The notes: a model not told the origin generated them from the letters alone. DNA of 8,595 nt from Lachnospiraceae bacterium UBA1760 (GCA_002314775.1 DCHE01000045.1:1-8595), one strand, 5' to 3'; numbered from the stretch's first letter, positions 1 to 7,314 are shown. Made by a program: numbers and translations.

Positions 1-1182
1 ATCTTCTTCTGGGTAGTTCGTATGGTATTCTCTGCTCTTGAGCAGACAGGAAAGAGTCCATTTAAGTACGTACTTATCCACGGTCTTGTTCGTGATGACA
101 AGGGTCGTAAGATGAGTAAGTCACTTGGAAATGGTATCGACCCACTTGAGATTATCGAGAAGTACGGTGCAGATGCACTTAGACTTACACTTATTACAGG
201 TAATGCACCTGGAAATGATATGCGTTTCTACATGGAGCGTGTTGAGAATTCAAGAAACTTTGCAAACAAGGTTTGGAATGCATCAAGATTTATCATGATG
301 AACCTTGAAAAGGCTGAGATTCCTGCAAATATGGACTTATCAAAGCTTACACTTGCTGACAAGTGGATCCTTTCAAAGGTTAATACTCTTGCTAAGGATG
401 TAACAGAGAACATGGACAAGTTCGAGCTTGGTATTGCAGTACAGAAGGTATATGACTTCATCTGGGAGGAGTTCTGTGACTGGTACATCGAGATGGTTAA
501 GCCAAGACTCTGGAACGATGAGGATGATACAAAGGCAGCAGCACTCTGGACACTTAAGACAGTTCTTATCAATGCACTTAAGCTTCTTCATCCATATATG
601 CCATTTATCTCAGAGGAAATCTTCTGCAACCTTCAGGACGACGAGGAGTCAATCATGGTTTCCGAGTGGCCTGAGTTTAAGGATGAGTGGTCATTTGCAA
701 AGGAAGAGAGCAGCGTAGATATCATCAAGGAGGCTGTAAGAGGCATCAGAAATATCCGTACAGAGATGAATGTTGCACCTTCTAAGAAGGCAACAGTTTA
801 CCTTGTTTCTGAGAAGGAAGAAATCAGAGAGGTATTTACAGACAGTAATGCCTTCTTCAAGACACTTGCCTATGCGAGTGAGGTGCTTGTACAGGCTGAC
901 AAGGCAGGTATAAGTGAGGATGCAGTTTCTGTAATTATGCATGACGCAGTTATCTATATGCCATTTGCAGAGCTTGTAGATATTGCAAAGGAAATCGAGA
1001 GATTAAATAAAGAGAAGCAGAGACTTGAGGGCGAGATTAAGCGTGCCTCAGGAATGCTTGCAAATCCTAAGTTTGTTGACAAGGCTCCAGCCGCAAAGGT
1101 TGAGGAGGAGAAGGCAAAGCTTAAGAAGTATGAGGAGACCTATGCACAGGTTAATGAAAGAATCAGTGCACTCTCAAAATAG
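1..1182 (+). CDS. valS: Valyl-tRNA synthetase, C-terminal part (5' end outside window)
   Basis: Cytoplasmic class I aminoacyl-tRNA synthetase that charges tRNA-Val with valine. The reading frame is open from base 1 (IFFWVVRM...), so the gene enters from the left and only the last 393 residues are present; the HIGH motif and most of the editing domain are off the window. The KMSKS catalytic loop is intact at bases 109-123 (GRKMSKSLGNGIDP). It is followed by the helical anticodon-binding domain (roughly window residues 130-290, with DKWILSK and FCDWYIE) and by the C-terminal coiled-coil tRNA arm typical of ValRS (about residues 318-392, rich in K and E, with LANPKFVDKAP). The coiled coil separates ValRS from the related Ile and Leu enzymes. 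The stop is TAG at 1180-1182, and gdpP begins 23 bases later without a terminator between them, so co-transcription is likely. Many Firmicutes have folC directly after valS; here gdpP takes that place. Confidence 0.97.
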   Translation: MFFWVVRMVFSALEQTGKSPFKYVLIHGLVRDDKGRKMSKSLGNGIDPLEIIEKYGADALRLTLITGNAPGNDMRFYMERVENSRNFANKVWNASRFIMMNLEKAEIPANMDLSKLTLADKWILSKVNTLAKDVTENMDKFELGIAVQKVYDFIWEEFCDWYIEMVKPRLWNDEDDTKAAALWTLKTVLINALKLLHPYMPFISEEIFCNLQDDEESIMVSEWPEFKDEWSFAKEESSVDIIKEAVRGIRNIRTEMNVAPSKKATVYLVSEKEEIREVFTDSNAFFKTLAYASEVLVQADKAGISEDAVSVIMHDAVIYMPFAELVDIAKEIERLNKEKQRLEGEIKRASGMLANPKFVDKAPAAKVEEEKAKLKKYEETYAQVNERISALSK

Positions 1183-1205
1183 TAATATAAACAAGGTATA
1201 AGAGT

Positions 1206-3251
1206 ATGAATGAGGAAAGATCTTTAAAAAGAAAACTTTATACACTTATCATAATACCGATAGTATTAACATTAATTTTTCTTGTGACCTGCATCGTAAT
1301 CTACGGTGCAGATTCCACACTTGGACTTATCGGAATTGGTATATTCTCAGTGGTATTACTTACGGTCGTGCTTGCATTTGTAAAGCTAAGACCCCTCGTT
1401 AATTCCACTCTGGTAACCTACGCTCTCGAGCAGGGAAAGATACAGAAGGAGCTCCTTGAGGATTTAGCCCTTCCGTATGCGATTATGGACCAGGAGGGTA
1501 TGATTCTTTGGGCTAACCGCCTTTTCCACCAGGTTGTCGGGGTAAATGAAAACAAGAGAATCAGAAAAAATGTTGATAATTATTTCCCTGTTCTTACACC
1601 AGAATTATTTAAGAGCCAGGGAACAGTAAATATGGATATGGAGTACGGAGATAAGTACTACAATGCCATGATAAAGCGAGTGGATTTGACGAGTGTTTTC
1701 GAGTCAGATTCAGAGGGCGAGAAAAAGGCTGACAACATTGTTGTGGTTATGTATCTCTTTGATGTTACAGAGCTCAAGCGATATATGAAGGAGAATGAGG
1801 AGCAGAAGCTTATAGCAGGACTTCTCTATCTTGATAATTATGATGAGGTTATGGATTCTCTTCCTGAGATGAAGCACCCTGTTATCTCAGCTCTTGTAGA
1901 CAGAAAGATTAATCAGTATTTTATAAATATTGATGCCATTTCCAAGAAGCTCGAGAAGGATAAGTATTTCTTCGTTTACAGACAGAAGTACATGCCAATC
2001 CTGAAGGACAACAAGTTCTCAATCTTAGACGAGGTTAAGGGCGTGAATGTTGGAAATGATATCAGAATCACCTTAAGTATTGGTATCGGCTGTGGAAGTG
2101 ACAGCTTCCTCACAAACTATGAATACGCAAAGGTTGCGGTCGGTCTTGCACTTGGACGTGGAGGAGACCAGGCAGCAGTAAAGCTTGGTGATTCAGTAAC
2201 CTACTACGGTGGTAAGAGTGCCGGAACTGAGAAGGCCACAAGAGTAAAGGCCAGAGTAAAGGCCCAGGCCTTCGAGGAGCTTCTTGCTTCCAAGGAGAAG
2301 GTAATTATCATGGGTCACAAGAGACCGGATGCGGATTCCTTTGGTTCCGCTGTAGGTGTCTACAGACTTGTAACTACCCTTCACAAGAAGGCATATATTG
2401 TAATAAATGAAGTGACCTCAGCCATAAGACCACTTATCACAAGCTTTAAGGGCAGCAATATCTATGGAGATATGATTGTCTCAAGTGAGCAGGCACTTTC
2501 CCTTGTGGATTCAGACACACTGCTTGTTGTTGTTGATGTAAACAGACCTAGTCTTACTGAGTGCGAGGAGCTTCTCTCGGTAGTACATCCGGTGGTTGTA
2601 TTTGACCATCACAGACAGTCAAACGAGATAATAAGAAATGCAACCCTCTCATACATAGAGCCATTTGCAAGCTCTGCCTGTGAGATGATTGCGGAGATAC
2701 TACAGTATATTAACGAGAAACCAAAGATTAGACCGGTTGAGGCAGATGCCATGTATGCCGGAATCTTAATTGATACAGACAACTTCCTCACAAAGACGGG
2801 TGTAAGAACCTTCGAGGCAGCCTCCTACCTAAGACAGGTTGGTGCGGACGTAACCAGAGTGAGAAAGATGTTCAGAAGCAACATGAACGAGATGAAGGAG
2901 AGAGCAAAGGGTATTGCGAATGCAGAGAACTTTATGAATATGTTTGCCCTTTCCTATGTTGAACCAGAGGAGTCGGAGGATGCACCGACAGTAATTGCTG
3001 CCAAGGTTGCAAATGAGCTTCTCAATGTTGACGGAATCAAGGCTTCATTTGTAGTGGTGAAGAAGGATGATACACTGTTTGTAAGTGCACGTTCGGTTGA
3101 TGATGTTAATGTTCAGGTAATTATGGAAAAATTCAGTGGCGGAGGACATGCTAATATTGCAGGTGCTCAGCTTAAGGATAAAGACAGAGAAGAGTTCTTC
3201 GGAGAACTTAAGGAAGTTCTTGAGAAGATGTACAAGGAAGGAGATATTTAA
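1206..3251 (+). CDS. gdpP: Cyclic-di-AMP phosphodiesterase GdpP (PAS, degenerate GGDEF, DHH/DHHA1)
   Basis: Membrane-anchored enzyme of the GdpP/YybT family, which hydrolyses c-di-AMP to pApA and so affects cell-wall, potassium and osmotic homeostasis. The 681 residues are close to the usual length. Visible in order: basic N-terminus; two membrane helices (about 12-32 and 37-58); a PAS-like domain (about 82-190, with LPYAIMDQEGMILWAN); a degenerate GGDEF domain (about 200-328) in which SILDEV (272-277) sits where GGDEF is expected, followed by TLSIGIG; and a DHH domain with GHKRPDADSFGS (370-381), D444 in VVVDVNRP, FDHHR (466-470) and LIDTDNF (521-527). The DHHA1 domain carries FSGGGHANIAGA (643-654). 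All metal-binding Asp/His motifs look intact, so phosphodiesterase activity is expected; diguanylate cyclase activity is not. The RGGDQ at 318-322 is in the final GGDEF helix and is not the catalytic loop. The start ATG has a modest AAGG at 1193-1196. The TAA stop abuts the rplI start. Confidence 0.96.
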   Translation: MNEERSLKRKLYTLIIIPIVLTLIFLVTCIVIYGADSTLGLIGIGIFSVVLLTVVLAFVKLRPLVNSTLVTYALEQGKIQKELLEDLALPYAIMDQEGMILWANRLFHQVVGVNENKRIRKNVDNYFPVLTPELFKSQGTVNMDMEYGDKYYNAMIKRVDLTSVFESDSEGEKKADNIVVVMYLFDVTELKRYMKENEEQKLIAGLLYLDNYDEVMDSLPEMKHPVISALVDRKINQYFINIDAISKKLEKDKYFFVYRQKYMPILKDNKFSILDEVKGVNVGNDIRITLSIGIGCGSDSFLTNYEYAKVAVGLALGRGGDQAAVKLGDSVTYYGGKSAGTEKATRVKARVKAQAFEELLASKEKVIIMGHKRPDADSFGSAVGVYRLVTTLHKKAYIVINEVTSAIRPLITSFKGSNIYGDMIVSSEQALSLVDSDTLLVVVDVNRPSLTECEELLSVVHPVVVFDHHRQSNEIIRNATLSYIEPFASSACEMIAEILQYINEKPKIRPVEADAMYAGILIDTDNFLTKTGVRTFEAASYLRQVGADVTRVRKMFRSNMNEMKERAKGIANAENFMNMFALSYVEPEESEDAPTVIAAKVANELLNVDGIKASFVVVKKDDTLFVSARSVDDVNVQVIMEKFSGGGHANIAGAQLKDKDREEFFGELKEVLEKMYKEGDI

Positions 3252-3698
3252 ATGAAGGTTATCTTATTACAGGATGTAAAGTCACACGGTAAGAAGGATC
3301 AGATAGTTGAGATAAGTGATGGTTATGCTAGAAACTTCATCCTCCCAAAGAAGCTTGGAGTGGAGGCTACACCAAAGAATTTAAATGACTTAAAGCTTAA
3401 GAAGGCTCACGAGGCCAAGGTTGCAGCTGAGAATCTTGCTGCAGCAAAGGAGCTTGCTGAGAAGCTTAAGGACTCTATCGTGACAGTGACCATGAAGGTT
3501 GGAGAGGGCGGAAGAACCTTCGGCTCAATCTCATCAAAGGAGGTTGCTGAGGAGGCAAAGAAGCAGCTTAAGCTTGATATCGATAAGAAGAAGATAGTTA
3601 TTAAGGACCCAATTAAGTCTCTTGGAAACTTCATCGTAGGTGTAAAGCTGCACCCAGAAGTAACCGCAGAGCTTACAGTAAAGGTAATTGAAGCGTAG
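3252..3698 (+). CDS. rplI: 50S ribosomal protein L9 (bL9)
   Basis: Large-subunit ribosomal protein that binds 23S rRNA near the base of the L1 stalk and helps maintain reading frame. The 148-residue length is standard. The N-terminal globular domain has the family signature (MKVILLQDVKSHGKKDQIVE, then DGYARNFILPKKLGVEAT, residues 23-40). A long charged connecting helix follows (about 41-75, rich in A, K and E). The C-terminal domain includes GRTFGSISSKEVAEE and ends LHPEVTAELTVKVIEA. The start codon directly follows the gdpP stop, and a strong AAGGAAGGAG (3234-3243) within the last gdpP codons lies 8 bases upstream, so translation is probably coupled. dnaB follows after 13 bases. The rplI-dnaB pair is conserved in many bacteria, and gdpP-rplI-dnaB is a known Firmicute arrangement. 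Confidence 0.98.
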   Translation: MKVILLQDVKSHGKKDQIVEISDGYARNFILPKKLGVEATPKNLNDLKLKKAHEAKVAAENLAAAKELAEKLKDSIVTVTMKVGEGGRTFGSISSKEVAEEAKKQLKLDIDKKKIVIKDPIKSLGNFIVGVKLHPEVTAELTVKVIEA

Positions 3699-3711
3699 GA
3701 GCAATTAATTT

Positions 3712-5043
3712 ATGGAAGAAAATAGCATAAAGAGGATTCAGCCTCACGATATGGCTGCAGAGCAGGCGGTTGTCGGTGCTATGCTTATGAATAGAAGTGT
3801 AATTGCTGATATAAATGATATTCTTTCCAAGGATGATTTTTACAATGTCCAGTATGGAATACTCTACGACGCAATGATTTCTCTCTACAATGAGGGAAAG
3901 GCAGTTGAGCCTATCATAGTAAGAGATAAACTCAGAGCCATGAAGGTTCCAGACGAGCTTACAGACCCTATGTTTATCGGTAGGATAATCGCAGAAACTG
4001 CAACATCAGTAAATGCTGTGCAGCATGCCGAGATAGTCAGAGACAAGTCAACACTTCGTCAGATGATAAAGATTACAGATGATATCGCCAAGGGCTGTTA
4101 TGTAGGTTCAGAGGACACAGATACAATTCTCGAGCAGGCTGAGCAGGCAGTGTTTAAGCTTTCCCAGAGCAGAAATGGCCAGGAGGACATTGTTCCTATG
4201 AGCAAGGTCGTAGTAAACTTCCTCGAGGAGGTTGAAGAGGCATCAAGAAACAGTGGACGAGTAACAGGTGTTCCAACAGGCTTTATCGATCTTGACAATA
4301 AGCTTACAGGACTCCATGGAGGAGAGCTTATCCTTGTTGCAGCAAGACCAGCTATGGGTAAGACTGCATTTGTACTCAACATCGCACATCATGTAGCAGT
4401 TAAAAAGAAAATACCGGTTGCAATGTTTTCTCTCGAGATGAGTAAGGAGCAGCTTGCATCCCGTCTCATCGCACAGGATTCCATGGTTGACGCCCAGGCA
4501 CTTAAGACGGGTGACCTTGGAGATGACGACTGGGATAAGGTGGTAGAATCCTCAGAAAACATTTCAAATGCACCAATTTATATTATAGATAACTCAGGTA
4601 TCACAATAGCCGAGCTTCGTTCAATCTGCAGAAAGCTTAAGCAGACCAGAGACATCGGACTTATTGTTATCGATTACCTCCAGCTGATGAACAGTAATCG
4701 TCCTGTTGAGTCCAGACAGCAGTTCATCTCAGAGGTTTCAAGAGCCTTAAAGAATGTTGCAAGAGAGCTGAAGGTTCCGGTTATTGCACTTTCACAGCTT
4801 AACCGTGCAGTTGACTCAAGACCAGACCACAAGCCGGTTCTTGCTGACTTAAGAGAGTCAGGAGCCATCGAGCAGGATGCCGACGTTGTAATGTTCATCT
4901 ACAGAGATGATTACTATAACCCGGAGTCAGAAAGACCTGGTATCGCAGAGATTATAGTTGCAAAGCAGAGATCTGGTTCTACGGGCTCAATCGATCTTGT
5001 ATGGCTTGGCAAGTATACAAAATTCGAAAATTACGCTAAGTAA
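3712..5043 (+). CDS. dnaB: Replicative DNA helicase DnaB
   Basis: Hexameric 5'-3' helicase that unwinds DNA at the replication fork and recruits primase (called DnaC in Bacillus subtilis). The 443 residues match the family length with no intein. The N-terminal helical domain has the typical opening RIQPHDMAAEQAVVGAML (8-25). The RecA-like domain starts near TGVPTGFIDLDNKLTGL (185-201) and contains Walker A ARPAMGKT (211-218), the SLEMS motif with glutamate 242, Walker B LIVIDYLQLM (317-326), ALSQLNR (359-365), the LRESGAIEQDADVV segment (380-393) and KQRSGSTG (418-425), whose arginine corresponds to the arginine finger. The start ATG is preceded by TAGGAG (3696-3701), which overlaps the rplI stop. 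It is the last gene of the plus-strand cluster; a strong terminator begins 18 bases past its stop. Confidence 0.98.
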   Translation: MEENSIKRIQPHDMAAEQAVVGAMLMNRSVIADINDILSKDDFYNVQYGILYDAMISLYNEGKAVEPIIVRDKLRAMKVPDELTDPMFIGRIIAETATSVNAVQHAEIVRDKSTLRQMIKITDDIAKGCYVGSEDTDTILEQAEQAVFKLSQSRNGQEDIVPMSKVVVNFLEEVEEASRNSGRVTGVPTGFIDLDNKLTGLHGGELILVAARPAMGKTAFVLNIAHHVAVKKKIPVAMFSLEMSKEQLASRLIAQDSMVDAQALKTGDLGDDDWDKVVESSENISNAPIYIIDNSGITIAELRSICRKLKQTRDIGLIVIDYLQLMNSNRPVESRQQFISEVSRALKNVARELKVPVIALSQLNRAVDSRPDHKPVLADLRESGAIEQDADVVMFIYRDDYYNPESERPGIAEIIVAKQRSGSTGSIDLVWLGKYTKFENYAK

Positions 5044-5060
5044 TATAATACAGATAACAT

Positions 5061-5128
5061 AAAAAACACCCTGCAAAACAATATTGAAAGGATGTACCTT
5101 TCAGAATTGTTTTGCAGGGTGTTTTTTT
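5061..5128. terminator. Long bidirectional intrinsic terminator between convergent units
   Basis: The arms 5061-5091 and 5097-5127 pair over 31 positions around a 5-base loop (ATGTA), with one A-A mismatch (5083/5105) and one T-G wobble (5084/5104). The GC-rich core is CACCCTGC pairing with GCAGGGTG. The left arm begins with six A and the right arm ends in seven T, so each strand reads as hairpin plus U-tract. It lies 17 bases past dnaB and 23 bases past the end of the convergent minus-strand gene, so it can serve both. Confidence 0.93.
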
Positions 5129-5151
5129 AATATGGATAGTCAAAATCCGAT

Positions 5152-6348
5152 TTAGGACAAATCCTGGCTTATCTTGAGACGTCTCATAAGCTCCTCGTCG
5201 GACATTGAAGCAACATTGTCAATTACCCATATCTGCATATCCTTAGCACGCTGCTTGAAGAAGCTCTGGCCGCCGGACGAACCATTTACAGACTGGGCCA
5301 TAACAAGAGCCTTTCTTGCATAGCCTCCGCCAAAACGGGTAGTTATGGTTTCAAGCTCGTGGAGAGCAAGACTGTCGGCCTTTCCAATCTTGCAGGAAAT
5401 GAAGGTTGGAACTACATTTCTCATAGCTATTACGTCGATTTCATTTGTAGTGTCATAGCTTGAATCGTAGGAGTGGGAGGCCATCTTGCCGTCCCAGTCT
5501 ATGATAGCTCCAATTTCTGCGGAGGTAAAAATGCTTCCCTTTCTGGTCACAACCTCGTAAACATGAAGCTCAAGTATATTGCCTACCTTGCTCACTATCT
5601 GCTGAATCCATTTGTTCTTGAAACGGAAGGCAAGGTGAGTCTGGCTGACAGTCATATCCTTTATCATATGAATACCCTCGAGCATAAGTAGGAGCTCAGA
5701 GGAGGAGGTGAGAAGTCTTCTTGGAATTCTATACATATAGGAACTGTCGTGAGGACATTTTTTGATTGCTTCAGCAATTTCATTACAAGCCTTGATCCAG
5801 CCTGGAATGTCCAGCTTTGCAATATCCCAGATTTCTCTTACATTAGCTAAAAATTCAGGGGTGAACTTCCACTCGTTACGTCCGCTGTACTGTGTCATAA
5901 CTCCGCCGTGGAGAATAATATTATCCTCAACGGAGGTACTGAGGTCGGGGTTCAGCTTTGCATTTGCACGGTCATTATTTACAATTTCAATGTTTGTGTA
6001 GGGGTCAATTCGGAGAGAGTTAAGCTTCCTCTTTGCGGATACTATTCCGTAGGCGATAAGAACAAGCTCAGCACCGCCGGTAAGCTCAAACTGGCAGTCA
6101 GGGAACTCGTCGCACAGCTCCTCAATGACCCTTATTATCTCGTCAATATTGTCACGGGAAACCTCGATGAATCTAAGCTTAGTGTCAGGTGATACATTTT
6201 TTGCAAACTGCTTTGTGTTATTAATCTTCCTTGTTACCATGTTGTGCTTTTGACCGATGAAGATTAAATTGTCCGGTTTGTATTTTAGAAGAACCATTAT
6301 GTTCTCAAGTGCCTCATTTGAGAAAAATTCAATGAAGGTATTACTCAT
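5152..6348 (-). CDS. CARF-like domain plus PD-(D/E)XK nuclease-fold protein (DUF1887/Card1-like)
   Basis: 398 residues. The N-terminal half looks like a CARF (CRISPR-associated Rossmann fold) ligand-binding domain: an opening strand-helix-strand with FFSNEALENIMVLLKYKP and LIFIG (8-32), then CQFELTGGAELVLIAYG (85-101), the TGG element typical of this group. A linker/wing region follows (about 140-255, with KFTPEFLANVREIWDIAK). The C-terminal part resembles a restriction-like nuclease: NILELHVYEVV (257-267), NEIDVIAMR (302-310), VPTFISCK (313-320) and a helix with HELETITTRFGG. D305 and K320 fit the PD-(D/E)XK pattern, but position 318, where the glutamate of E-x-K is usual, is serine. Card1/Can2-type relatives are activated by cyclic tetra-adenylate and cut RNA and DNA; whether this one does is inference. 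AAGGAG (complement of 6357-6362) lies 8 bases before the ATG. It follows the SDR gene by 27 bases. No cas gene is nearby. Family assignment is from motif recognition only. Confidence 0.78.
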   Translation of the reverse strand: MSNTFIEFFSNEALENIMVLLKYKPDNLIFIGQKHNMVTRKINNTKQFAKNVSPDTKLRFIEVSRDNIDEIIRVIEELCDEFPDCQFELTGGAELVLIAYGIVSAKRKLNSLRIDPYTNIEIVNNDRANAKLNPDLSTSVEDNIILHGGVMTQYSGRNEWKFTPEFLANVREIWDIAKLDIPGWIKACNEIAEAIKKCPHDSSYMYRIPRRLLTSSSELLLMLEGIHMIKDMTVSQTHLAFRFKNKWIQQIVSKVGNILELHVYEVVTRKGSIFTSAEIGAIIDWDGKMASHSYDSSYDTTNEIDVIAMRNVVPTFISCKIGKADSLALHELETITTRFGGGYARKALVMAQSVNGSSGGQSFFKQRAKDMQIWVIDNVASMSDEELMRRLKISQDLS

Positions 6349-6375
6349 TTTTATGCTCCTTTCGAAATAGATTTA

Positions 6376-7143
6376 TTATATCCAGCCACCATCAACCTTA
6401 ATTACTTCGCCTGTCAGATAACCTGGCATGTTGAGAAGTCCGATTATGGTGTCAGCGGCTTCAGTTACAGTTGCCATTCTTCCGATTGCGATGGAATCCT
6501 CAAGCTCTGATTTTTCCTCGGCACTAAGGTGGGCATTCATCTCGGTGTCAACAGCCCCAAAGGCGATGGCATTTACACTGATTTTTGACAGGGCAAGCTC
6601 CTTGGCAAGAGCCTTCGTGAAGGTGTTTACAGCCCCTTTAGTAGCGGAGTAGCAAACCTCCATGGAAGCGCCGCAAAGTCCCCAGACTGAAGAGACATTT
6701 ATAATCTGACCGCCCTTGTTAAGCATGTGTGGAACAACAAGCTTGCAGGTGTTAAACACGGAATTAAGATTCACGCCAACGGACTCCTGCCAGTCTGATG
6801 GAGTCATATCCATAAGAAGTCCCACATAGGAAATGGCTGCATTGTTAATCAGTATATCAATCCTTCCGGTCTCGCGGTAAAGGTCCGAAATCATCTCCTC
6901 ACAGAATTTATAATCGGAAATATCTCCGTAGTAGGTAAATACTTTGACGTCTAAGGCTCTGAGCTCCTCGGCCAGCTCAAGAAGCTCGTTCCTGCTGTTC
7001 TTACAGCAAAGACCAATCGCATAAACGATTCCCTCCTCACAGAGTCTTCTTGCTGTGGCCGCACCGATTCCTCTGCTGGCTCCGGTAACTATGGCTACCT
7101 TAGACCTGTCATTTATATTATGGACATCCTTTAAATTATTCAT
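6376..7143 (-). CDS. Short-chain dehydrogenase/reductase, FabG/YmfI-like
   Basis: Probable cytoplasmic NAD(P)-dependent classical SDR of 255 residues. Visible: the cofactor loop TGASRGIG (20-27), D74 in YYGDIS, NNAAIS (100-105), VNLNSVF with N125, NVSSVWG with catalytic Ser152, YSATK with Tyr165 and Lys169, and the C-terminal YLTGEVIKVDGG (242-253). The catalytic tetrad is complete. WGLCGASMEVCYSATKGAVN is more like the clostridial FabG paralogues related to YmfI (EF-P 5-aminopentanone reductase in Bacillus) than like fatty-acid FabG, and no fab genes are adjacent, so a role in fatty-acid synthesis is unlikely; the substrate is unknown. The usual Pro-Gly after the catalytic region is Phe-Gly here (AIAFGAVDT, 192-200). 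The chosen ATG has GGAG (complement of 7154-7157) 10 bases upstream and gives a 14-residue lead before the first strand. It is the first gene of a two-gene minus-strand unit with the CARF-nuclease gene. Confidence 0.88.
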   Translation of the reverse strand: MNNLKDVHNINDRSKVAIVTGASRGIGAATARRLCEEGIVYAIGLCCKNSRNELLELAEELRALDVKVFTYYGDISDYKFCEEMISDLYRETGRIDILINNAAISYVGLLMDMTPSDWQESVGVNLNSVFNTCKLVVPHMLNKGGQIINVSSVWGLCGASMEVCYSATKGAVNTFTKALAKELALSKISVNAIAFGAVDTEMNAHLSAEEKSELEDSIAIGRMATVTEAADTIIGLLNMPGYLTGEVIKVDGGWI

Positions 7144-7188
7144 ATTGTATAATCTCCAGTCTTTAAATCATTAATAAAACCTTAAATT

Positions 7189-7217
7189 AGTGTAACATAG
7201 ATTTAAACAGTTGAAAA
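7189..7217 (-). promoter_or_regulatory. Possible sigma-A promoter for the SDR/CARF unit
   Basis: On the minus strand TACACT (complement of 7189-7194) could be a -10 box, with TTTTCA (complement of 7212-7217) as a weak -35 at 17-base spacing. It lies about 45 bases upstream of the SDR start. The -35 matches only four of six consensus bases, so this is tentative. Confidence 0.4.
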
Positions 7218-7239
7218 TATAAAAGACATTTGCTATACT
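7211..7239 (+). promoter_or_regulatory. Sigma-A type promoter for the LytR_C gene
   Basis: TTGAAA (7211-7216) and TATACT (7234-7239) are separated by 17 bases, and TG at 7231-7232 gives an extended -10. Each box matches the consensus at five of six positions. Transcription would begin near 7246, leaving a leader of about 70 bases before the ATG at 7315. Confidence 0.75.
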
Positions 7240-7300
7240 AATCGGGAATATTTGAGAAATGCCCAATTGACCTGATTGAGGCATCCGTTGGAAAGAAATT

Positions 7301-7306
7301 GGAGGA
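7301..7306 (+). promoter_or_regulatory. Ribosome binding site that fixes the LytR_C gene start
   Basis: GGAGGA lies 8 bases before the ATG at 7315. An in-frame TTG at 7276 would extend the protein by 13 residues, but it has no comparable site and would place this ribosome binding site inside the coding region, so the ATG is preferred. Confidence 0.88.
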
Positions 7307-7314
7307 ATATAAAA

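Noticed and set aside
2157..2171. RGGDQ in GdpP read as an active GGDEF motif
   Set aside because: It falls after the SIGIG strand in the last helix of the domain, where GGDEF proteins have GRN; the true motif position holds SILDEV, so cyclase activity is not expected.
5473..6192. Plus-strand open frames across the CARF-nuclease gene
   Set aside because: They overlap a longer minus-strand gene with recognisable domains and a strong ribosome binding site, have no such sites themselves and show no recognisable family.
1206..6348. A functional link between GdpP (c-di-AMP) and the CARF protein because both handle cyclic nucleotides
   Set aside because: They are in convergent units separated by a strong terminator, and the known CARF ligands are cyclic oligoadenylates larger than c-di-AMP; adjacency alone is not support.
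6376..7143. Assigning the SDR as fabG of fatty-acid synthesis
   Set aside because: The fold and motifs fit FabG generally, but there are no fab neighbours and the region around the catalytic Ser and Tyr is more like YmfI-type paralogues.
7276..7314. TTG start giving a 206-residue version of the LytR_C protein
   Set aside because: The GGAGGA at 7301-7306 fits the ATG at 7315 and the TTG has no good site; the extra residues before MRRKRKNP also look unlike a membrane-protein N-terminus.
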